Part shown: positions 57,202 to 64,000 of the stretch, in pieces | How positions within the stretch are numbered: the stretch's first letter is position 1 | Layout: the number at the start of each line of letters is the position of its first letter | DNA from: Bidens hawaiensis | Lineage: Eukaryota; Streptophyta; Magnoliopsida; Asterales; Asteraceae | DNA: 64,000 nucleotides | Direction: 5' to 3' | Assembly (NCBI GenBank): GCA_021521415.1 | Contig: JAIQDT010000001.1 | Location: forward strand, 4,030,001-4,094,000 | The notes under the pieces: model-generated | Database searches by the model: none | What the model was told of the DNA's origin: nothing | What the model saw: the letters and a program-made list of their open reading frames with translations, nothing else | Position numbers and translations under genes: made by a program

Positions 57202-57629
57202 TGAAAGACCTTGTGCCCGATCATAATACATCATCATAAACGTGTAGATACGATATGATAAGGATCGATAACGCTGAATTTACTATACTATGCTAAATGA
57301 CGGAAACACGCAGCAAAGGAACTAAACACATCGTGATTCACTGTAACAATCACTTAATATTCATATAGCAAATTTTCAGTACAAGTGATTTCATATTACA
57401 AAAACTATTACAAAATATGACATGTTAAGCCTATTTATACAATAACATATGAGCCGTATAAGTCTAGTTGGCGTATAAGACTTATACGCCACATATAAGT
57501 CTTATACGTTGATTCAACTTATACGCCTCTTAACATCTTTCAAATATTGACATTTCAGCCCCTAAACAATACAACAGTTCAGCTCGTTTAACTAACACAA
57601 GATCTAGCATTAGACATTCTACACTAACA
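57202..57629 (-). repeat. Solo LTR of another Sirevirus-like family
   Basis: Plus-strand ends are TGAAAGACC and CACTAACA. Flanks CATGT (57197-57201) and CATGA (57630-57634) are a probable target duplication with one change. The TATA-like CTATTTATAC is at 57431-57440. Upstream of it on the minus strand (57456-57532) are GGCGTATAAG/CTTATACGCC palindromes. No internal sequence is attached, so it is a solo LTR from LTR-LTR recombination. Confidence 0.65.
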
Positions 57630-57699
57630 CATGATTTTCTGATTAATTATTTATAATTATCTTTTGTCTAAAAAAATTAATGTTGAAAGTCAATTGACG

Positions 57700-58345
57700 A
57701 TGTTGCAACAACAGTTATCACACAAGTAATCAGGCGGCACCGTTTGAGGCATTATACGGATGAAAACATAGAACGCCGGTATGCTGGACCAGAAGTAGTC
57801 TAAGAGAAGACGGGCAGAGTACTTCAAATCTGTGAACGACTCAAACCAGCAAGAGATCGGAAAAGATTTACGAAGAAGTTCACCATAAGCCAATGGAATT
57901 TCGATTAGGTGAAAAAGTATTGCTGCAAGTAGCAGCATGGAAAGTTGTTGTATGATTCGGCAAAAAAGAAAAATTAATTTCTCGTTTTGTTGGACTATTT
58001 GAAATCTTAGAACAAATCAGCACAGTATCCTATCGCTTACACTTATAAGAAGAAATAAATGGAATATGTGATACGTCTCTAATCTGTGTAAATGTTTAGC
58101 TGGCGAAACTTTAGCTATGCCTTTAAGACACGTTGAAGTTAACGTAAATCTGAATTTGTAGAACAACCTATGCAAATAAAGATTTAAAGTTAAAAACTTA
58201 AGAGGTAGGAATTAAAGTTAGTCAAAGTCATATTGAACTCCCGTAGAGGTCCAAAATTTACCTAAGAGTTAGGATCTGAACTTAGAAAGAAATACTCACA
58301 TGTATTTTAACGAATCTCGAGGACAAGATTCATGCTAAGGTGGGG
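57700..58345 (+). pseudogene. Tekay-like gypsy integrase C-terminus and chromodomain relic
   Basis: The translation reads AAPFEALYG, then FRLGEKVLLQVAAWK, LISRFVGLFEILEQI and NSRRGPKFT, KKYSHVF. It follows the order of the end of the gypsy pol at 11705-14317 ([36 protein letters not shown]). About ten in-frame stops. It is followed by a purine tract GGTGGGGAGGA and an LTR start at 58350. Confidence 0.75.
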
Positions 58346-58349
58346 AGGA

Positions 58350-58750
58350 TGTAACATCCTGTAACTTTCGGTTTATTTTTTCCAACTGAGAAAATATGAA
58401 GGAAAAACAAATATTCGCTAGATAATTAGAATTCGAAACCCCAAAAATGTAAGACGAAAACCGGCACGAAAAACAAGAAAAACAAAAAAAACAAAAGTTG
58501 GTTGTGTTTCGCACATCTAGATAGATAAAAATGAAGTCCATAGTGAAACGCAACGGAATTGAAATTATATGATATTTTGGGTGGCATACACGAAGTGGCC
58601 ATTAAGAAACCAAGGACACGTGTCGAGCCACGTGTCGATGACTCAGCAACACGTGGCAAGTCTGGGCATGACCCAGCATACCTATGGGTGGCGTTACGCT
58701 ATGCAACAGGCCACCTTTTCCTCTATTAGGATCTAGATCTCAATCTAATC
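58350..58750 (+). repeat. Gypsy 3' LTR start (TGTAACATCC)
   Basis: It begins TGTAACATCCTG after the polypurine tract. The right end cannot be set; I stop at 58750 because nothing ties later sequence to it. Confidence 0.55.
58617..58655. promoter_or_regulatory. Three G-box (CACGTG) motifs in 39 bp within a gypsy LTR
   Basis: CACGTG at 58617-58622, 58629-58634 and 58650-58655, the first two within repeats of CACGTGTCGA. CACGTG is the core recognised by plant bZIP and bHLH factors, including ABA-response types. They sit in the U3 part of the LTR. Confidence 0.6.
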
Positions 58751-59159
58751 TAATGAACACGGTTACACTAATGAAACAGTAAACAACTGATCTAATCCTT
58801 TGAACGAGTTAGTATCACATTAATTGAATCCATGCTTGAATTATGAACTAATTTGTACTGTGAAAGCAAATAAGAAGCGTAAACCATAAAGCTAATTAAG
58901 GCTTCATATGGAAGAACAAATTCGCATTAATCGTAATCAAATTATTATAATCTATTGCTAATCCTCAACCTTAGCTCATCATTGATTAATTGGTTTTCTT
59001 GTACAAGAGTACACTAATCAGGTGAATTTTGTGATGTGTGAAAGTGTTAATGAAAAAGACACTATATTCTACATTATATACGTGTGTGAAGCTACCGATG
59101 AGCTAAAGATGAAAGAGACATCTAACAAATCAATTACAAACTACTGATGAACTATTACA
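58751..59159. other. Gap without recognisable features
   Basis: AT-rich; no ORF or repeat boundary identified. Confidence 0.3.
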
Positions 59160-62100
59160 AACAATTGTTTAAAGAATCATATTCTAACTACTGATCTTCG
59201 CTGAAACAACTGTTGTTTGTGCCGTTAGTTATTAGACTTAAGTTGTTTGGATCTTCAATAGTTTGCTTGAGTAGTTGTTGCGTCTTCAGTTCTTTCATGT
59301 CAGCAGTTTGCAGTGTTAGATGTTTGGAGCAGTAATTTGACAAAATACCATAATGAAGAACAACTAATGTTTGTATTATCAATTGTGCCATTAGTTCTTT
59401 TCTAGGTTCAACTATATCCCCTGAACTAATAATGCCAAAACCATTTATTATTTTGGTCCATTATATTATCTCGATAGTCTTCTCTTGCTTGATTCTTTGA
59501 TAAACTTACAAATTCAGCACTTAGACTATCATCATCTTCCATCTAAAGTGGAAGCTCTATCAATATTCTCAACATATCTTCTTCCAACATGGGTACATTA
59601 AATTCTTTTGAATCTACCCTTTTTGATATCCCAGCATATCAAATTCCAAAGTCACAAAGGAGCTATTTTATAGTTTACTTCATTTGATAAATTGTGAATC
59701 TGACTGGTTTTGGCCTTCAGTTGGTGCTGTAGTAGATTAGGGGTGATGGAAAAAACCTAAATTCGAATCTGAATTAGAAATATCCGAAAATCCGAATTCA
59801 AATTATCTGAAAATTCATATAGTAATTTTGAAAATTTTCATATATTTCGGATATCCGAAATGTTATATGTTATATGTTATATTATATATATATGTATATA
59901 TATATGTGTGTGTGTGTATGCACGACTTTGTAAACCCTAAGCTCCAATACTGATTCCTCGTCTCACGCAACAATTTCGTTTCGACCGCCACCACAATGCC
60001 ATCTTCAATTACCTCCGAATCCTAGATCCAAACGGCGCAAAGAGCTGGATTGATTTCCAACATAAACAAAACCAACCGTCACAACAGATCTGGACCATAT
60101 ACCAGAAAAAAGAAAGACAAGGATGAAGATTTACGTTTGAAAGCGATTAAAATGGAGTCAAATAGGGAGATGATAGAGTGTTTGTGTTCGTGGTCGGCGC
60201 TCGGTATTGGTTCGTGTTTTTTGATTTGGTTTATAACTCTGTTGTGGTTGTGGTCACATGTTGTTCGTTGCTTTAGCCTTTCATAAATGCAAGAAGAACA
60301 ATTGTTTTCTATTTCTAAATCTAGATTGTATATATCAATTTTCGCTTGATGTTCGGTGCTTCGTGATTCTGTATTGAAAGGGTAATTATTCTAAAACGAT
60401 TAATCTAAAGAATATAAATAATTTTTTTATTTTTTCTATTTTTTTTATTTTTAGGATCGGATATCCGTTTCACTATACGAATGGATATCCGAAATTTTGG
60501 ATACATATTCGTATAGTAAAATCCACTGTCCGAAATGTTCGGATATCCGAACTTCGGATCTCCGAGACTCTGGATATCCGAATTTGAACACCCTAGTAGA
60601 TGTTGTCAAGAATGATGCAGAAGGCATGAACTGAATGTCATAGTCAAATCCCATCTTGGCATCCCTATGAATATCCTTGATGGCTTGAGGTTCTTCTTCT
60701 TCTTTATTCAGACTCCTTTTCTAAGCTTGTAAGGCCAAGTTCCTTTCCTTGATTTCTTTAGTAGTTGTTGTTGTGACCAGAGCATCAGTTTGAGCTCTTC
60801 TTTTTCCTTTTGGGGAGTTTGATTTATGATAAGGCTTTTGGCTCATGGTATTTTCTTGGATTTTTCTTTCTTTCTTGTATAAGATGCCTATTAGCAACCC
60901 TAAGCTTATGAATCCCCCACTTGGCAGTTTTTCTTCTAGAATGGAAATTAGCCTCAGCTAATTTCATCTTCATTTCAAGATATCCCTTTTCTTTTCTTCG
61001 GTGATCCTTTATTTTACAACATCCCAATTAGGTTTAGGATAATCCCGATCAACACATTTTTCAATAAGTCTCTCTATCCTTCCACACTCAGCTTGAAGTT
61101 CTTCATAGGTCCACCCTCTGAACTTGTAGATAGCGACTTTATACATTTCATGCTCTTGGAGCAATAAGAGAGCAAATTTCTTTGCTTCCATCAATAGGTG
61201 TTTGTCATTTATTGGTCTTTTATACACAATCAAACTTCTTTCATAAGCTTGTTGTTCTAGGTCTCTTATCTTTAGAAGCTCTTGTTTATATAATTTTGCA
61301 GCTTCTCATCAAACATGATCCTTGAAGCCTCTTCTAAAGATCTTGCAGCCTCTTGTTCTTCATCCAGTGAGCTCTACCAGCTGATTCCTTTGGTCAACCA
61401 TTTGTTTCCTTAACTCATTTGAAAGAGTATTTAAGGAATTTTTTGGCATTGTAGTGTCCGTGTTTACTTTAGTTTATAAAATTTAAAATTGAGAGGTTTA
61501 AAAGGATTTAAACAAGCATACTCTGTGGAAGAGGTGGTTATACCCTCTGGTACGCTAAAACTTTTAGTGGTCGGTGGCTGTTTAGTGACTAGCTAGTGGA
61601 TGCAGGATTGAAATTCACTCCGGATGGAGGCTTACAATTGGATGTAATTTTGGGGTTGTTGAAGTTGAGTTTGAGTCATATTGTTGATGAGCTTCTTGAG
61701 ATGCAAGACCTCAGAACTCAAACATTTGATTTGACCCGTCAATTCCTCAATAATTTTTGCATCAACTAACTTAGTATCCTCATCTATAGACCTGTTATTA
61801 CTAGTTTTTCCTACATCAACAGTTTTATCTGAAGCAAGATCAAGATTTACATCTTGAACTTTTTTAGGTGCCCCTATGTCTTGGTACTAGGGAATTCCAA
61901 CTAATGTTGATGTAAAACCATCAGCAGTTGTTGCCAGGATAGGATTCTTAGTGTCTAAATAATTGTCCAACTAAGAAATAATTGTTTCAACAGTTGTAGT
62001 AGTTGCTCCTTAACCCATATCCCAATAACATGTGGTGATAAAGACATTTGCCTCCTCTAGCTCTGGGTTTATGTCACTGGTTTCAACATTAGCAATTTCT

Positions 62101-62652
62101 GTGCGAGTTTGCGTTTCAGGTGATGAGGTAAAGAAAGGACTGATTTAGTGAGTTAAAACTTTTTGGTGACCGCATGAGCTATTCTCTCAATGGTTATAAT
62201 ATGTTGTTCTGGTGGAGGTGAAAGAGAAGTTACCCTGGGAGAGGGGCTTGGAGTTGGAGTGTTGATAAGCTCTTCAACCCTTTATTGTGGTTCCCATGTG
62301 CTTACAACGGTCTCCTTTTGTGAGCAGGACTGAGGAGCTGGCTTGGGTGGAGGTGTGACTTGTTGTGAGGAAGTAACAACACTCAATTTATTTTGTGGCT
62401 TTTGGGTTACCATAGGTTGTTTAGGAACCTCAACCTCCTGAACTACTCTTTTGGTTTACTTTTGGGATTCGGCTTATGTTTTTTTCTTTGATGGTTTCTT
62501 TTCGGTGGTAGGTGTTGGTTTCAAAGTGCTAGGTTAAGCACTTGATCACCTAGAGCAGTGGACTCTTTTTCTGTAACTTCTGTTGCAGAAGCATCAGCAG
62601 TTTAGGTGGGTTCCTCCTCATCAACCAAGGTTGTTGATTTAGAATCCTTCAT
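59160..62652 (-). pseudogene. Accessory-type ORF relic, copy E, split by a hAT-like element
   Basis: The ATG at 62650-62652 begins MKDSKSTTLVDEEEPT, followed by a stop-riddled Pro/Ser/Thr-rich stretch (62600-62000). A readable frame at 61233-61009 (HEMYKVAIYKFRGWTYEELQ) and 61027-60824 (KGYLEMKMKLAEANFHSRRK) encodes a Lys/Arg/Glu-rich coiled coil. It continues with GFDYDIQFMPSASFLTTST up to the hAT insertion. It resumes at 59737 with TAPTEGQNQSDSQF. The composition and layout (acidic, Pro-rich, coiled coil) resemble the middle of the accessory ORF at 30548-33283, but conserved end domains were not seen, so membership is tentative. It could be a different LTR-element ORF. Confidence 0.45.
59738..60593. 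mobile_element. Non-autonomous hAT-like element, 856 bp
   Basis: Ends are TAGGGGTG and CACCC, flanked by a perfect 8-bp duplication TAGTAGAT (59730-59737 and 60594-60601). Subterminal GGATATCCGAA motifs occur several times at both ends, typical of hAT elements. The centre (59940-60290) has higher GC and an open frame at 60050-60286 (78 codons, hydrophobic C-terminus) and may be a captured gene fragment. No transposase. Removing it rejoins the frame of the surrounding pseudogene. Confidence 0.7.
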
Positions 62653-63732
62653 TCTCGGTACCTGGTCCGCTTAAGGTTTTTAAATACATAGCTTAGACCA
62701 TAGTTAGGGATATTGTCTTAACCTTGAAAAGTTTTTAATATATATTCTTAGCTTTTCATAAGTAAAGATTCAATGTGGTAAAGGTTGTTCGTTACTAAGA
62801 AACTTAAAATTTGCATACAAAGGTTATAGTCAAATTGTCAAGAAGAAACATATAGATATCCGTGAAGAAGAAACAAAAGTAGCACATAGTTGGTAAACAA
62901 ACAAGAAGACTATGGGGTCTAAATGTGTTATTCAAACAGAGGATTTATCAGGTTTAACGTTATGTTAATTTTACTAAAGCTCTAAAGCTAGATCATTTTA
63001 TCTAGATAACTATAGGTTCGAGATAACGTGTACAATAAAACTCGTTGAGACAAACTAATCATAATGAATGTAATGCTCAAACTTTTATAACATTTTAAAT
63101 CAAGTCATTAACACTTTGCGTTGGAACAAGTATCCCTACGACTTTATAAGAAAAAGTAATCTCTGGACCTCAGGCTATCGTGTATGTTTGTCTGGTTTCT
63201 TACATATGTTGTAAGTCAGTGGACACACCACACCACACCAAACTTAGTCATTGCCCCAGCCACGTTGGGCTAGGTCACAAGAAACCCTTTAAGGGAATGA
63301 TTTTGTGTATATGGGTAGTTTCTAAGTTCACGAGCGCTGCGATGTTTGTTTAGTGGTTTTGAGCTCATCTTGATTTTATAATAGAATTACATGAATGATT
63401 ACCCTTATGTAATAATTAGGTTCATAAAATGTTTTAGAGTCAAGTTGTTCACAAGCATGTGTTGCTAAAGTATTTTATAAACCATTTTATAGGTAATCAG
63501 GAATAAAGACGATCTGGTAGCTCATATGTATTTTGAATATTGTAAACAAATTTAAATTAATGTTTCAAGTTAAAAACTTTCGTATTATCAACGAGTGTTT
63601 AGATCACGAATATTGAATATAATAATATTTAATGATACAAAAGACTTTCCGCTATGCATACAACTTTGATATATTTACAAAACAGATACCAATAGTTGGT
63701 CACACACCTAGCCCCAAAGTTGGGGTGTGACA
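62653..63732. repeat. Possible gypsy LTR, right end GGGGTGTGACA
   Basis: AT-rich without ORFs. The string CCCCAAAGTTGGGGTGTGACA near 63712-63732 is a typical gypsy LTR terminus. The left limit is unknown; 62653 is only the edge of the preceding pseudogene. Confidence 0.3.
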
Positions 63733-63884
63733 TATATAGATACATATACGGCAACTTTAAACGAAAAAAACATATTTTTGAGAGTGTAATGGTGTTAGGT
63801 CTGCTAAACGATTAGTTTTTAGTATAGTTATAATTATAAGTAATATAAATTAACTGAAAACAATAGTAATAATAAAAATAATCA
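63733..63884. other. Short AT-rich stretch
   Basis: Nothing recognised. Confidence 0.3.
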
Positions 63885-63968
63885 AAACCAATCCAGGGGG
63901 TTCGAACCCGCGCCCTTGGCCGGGTTTAAATCTTAACGTATAGTGCACTGGCCAACTGGGCCAATGAC
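63885..63968 (-). pseudogene. tRNA-like sequence (degenerate tRNA or SINE head)
   Basis: The minus strand has an A-box-like TGGCCCAGTTGG and, about 45 bases on, a B-box-like GGGTTCGAACCCC, the pol III promoter pattern. An acceptor stem does not form (5' GCTAGTCA against 3' TGGATTGG) and the T stem is imperfect, so a functional tRNA is unlikely. Confidence 0.5.
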
Positions 63969-64000
63969 TAGCTTGTTTATTAATAGAACACCTAATATTT

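Noticed and set aside
63885..63968. Functional tRNA gene
   Set aside because: A and B boxes are present but acceptor and T stems do not pair properly, so only a tRNA-like relic is supported.

Overview
This window looks like intergenic heterochromatin from a large, repeat-rich dicot genome, most likely Asteraceae. The Asteraceae call is an inference. It rests on a Ty1/copia (Sirevirus-like) accessory ORF family that I know mainly from composite-family genomes, and which recurs about five times here. No intact host gene is visible. Nearly every coding stretch belongs to LTR retrotransposons of the Ty1/copia (Sirevirus-like) and Ty3/gypsy (chromovirus-like) groups. The rest are a non-LTR-type reverse transcriptase fragment, an Au-like SINE, a MITE and a hAT-like element.

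Layout. Positions 1-5217 (+) hold two degenerate copies of the accessory ORF, each followed by a polypurine tract and an LTR of one family, arranged ORF-LTR-ORF-LTR, with a MITE in an AT microsatellite. Positions 5225-6540 hold gypsy debris and a SINE. From about 6.5-8.3 kb to 50,886 runs one old Sirevirus-like copia element on the minus strand (the 'host element'), broken by five insertions. These are a Tekay/Del-like gypsy (8899-19728), a non-coding LTR element (22640-25823), a non-LTR RT fragment (26450-28842), a young Sirevirus-like copia (30039-42329) and a chromovirus-like gypsy (43028-48253). Target-site duplications support four of the five, and the host reading frame rejoins across several junctions. 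Positions 50887-51895 hold another accessory-ORF relic (+). A copia LTR with PBS lies at 53553-54095, a solo LTR at 57202-57629 and a gypsy tail plus LTR at 57690 onward. A fifth, more doubtful accessory-type pseudogene (minus, about 59.16-62.65 kb) is split by a hAT-like element (59738-60593).

How the parts work together. The young copia has all parts of a replication cycle in order: LTR, tRNA-iMet primer site, gag with two CCHC knuckles, protease, integrase, RT, RNase H, a long spacer, an intact 911-residue accessory ORF, a polypurine tract and an LTR. Gag and pol carry breaks, so it is probably not autonomous. The accessory ORF has no visible signal peptide or membrane span, so 'envelope-like' is not a safe label.

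The most unusual pattern is a set of family-specific short palindromic motifs. In each copia family examined, one motif is clustered in the LTR just upstream of the TATA box. In the families with internal sequence, the same motif recurs in arrays in the leader and/or in the spacer before the accessory ORF. Different families use different motifs: GGCGAAGTT/AACTTCGCC, TAACGAATG/CATTCGTTA and GGCGTATAAG/CTTATACGCC.
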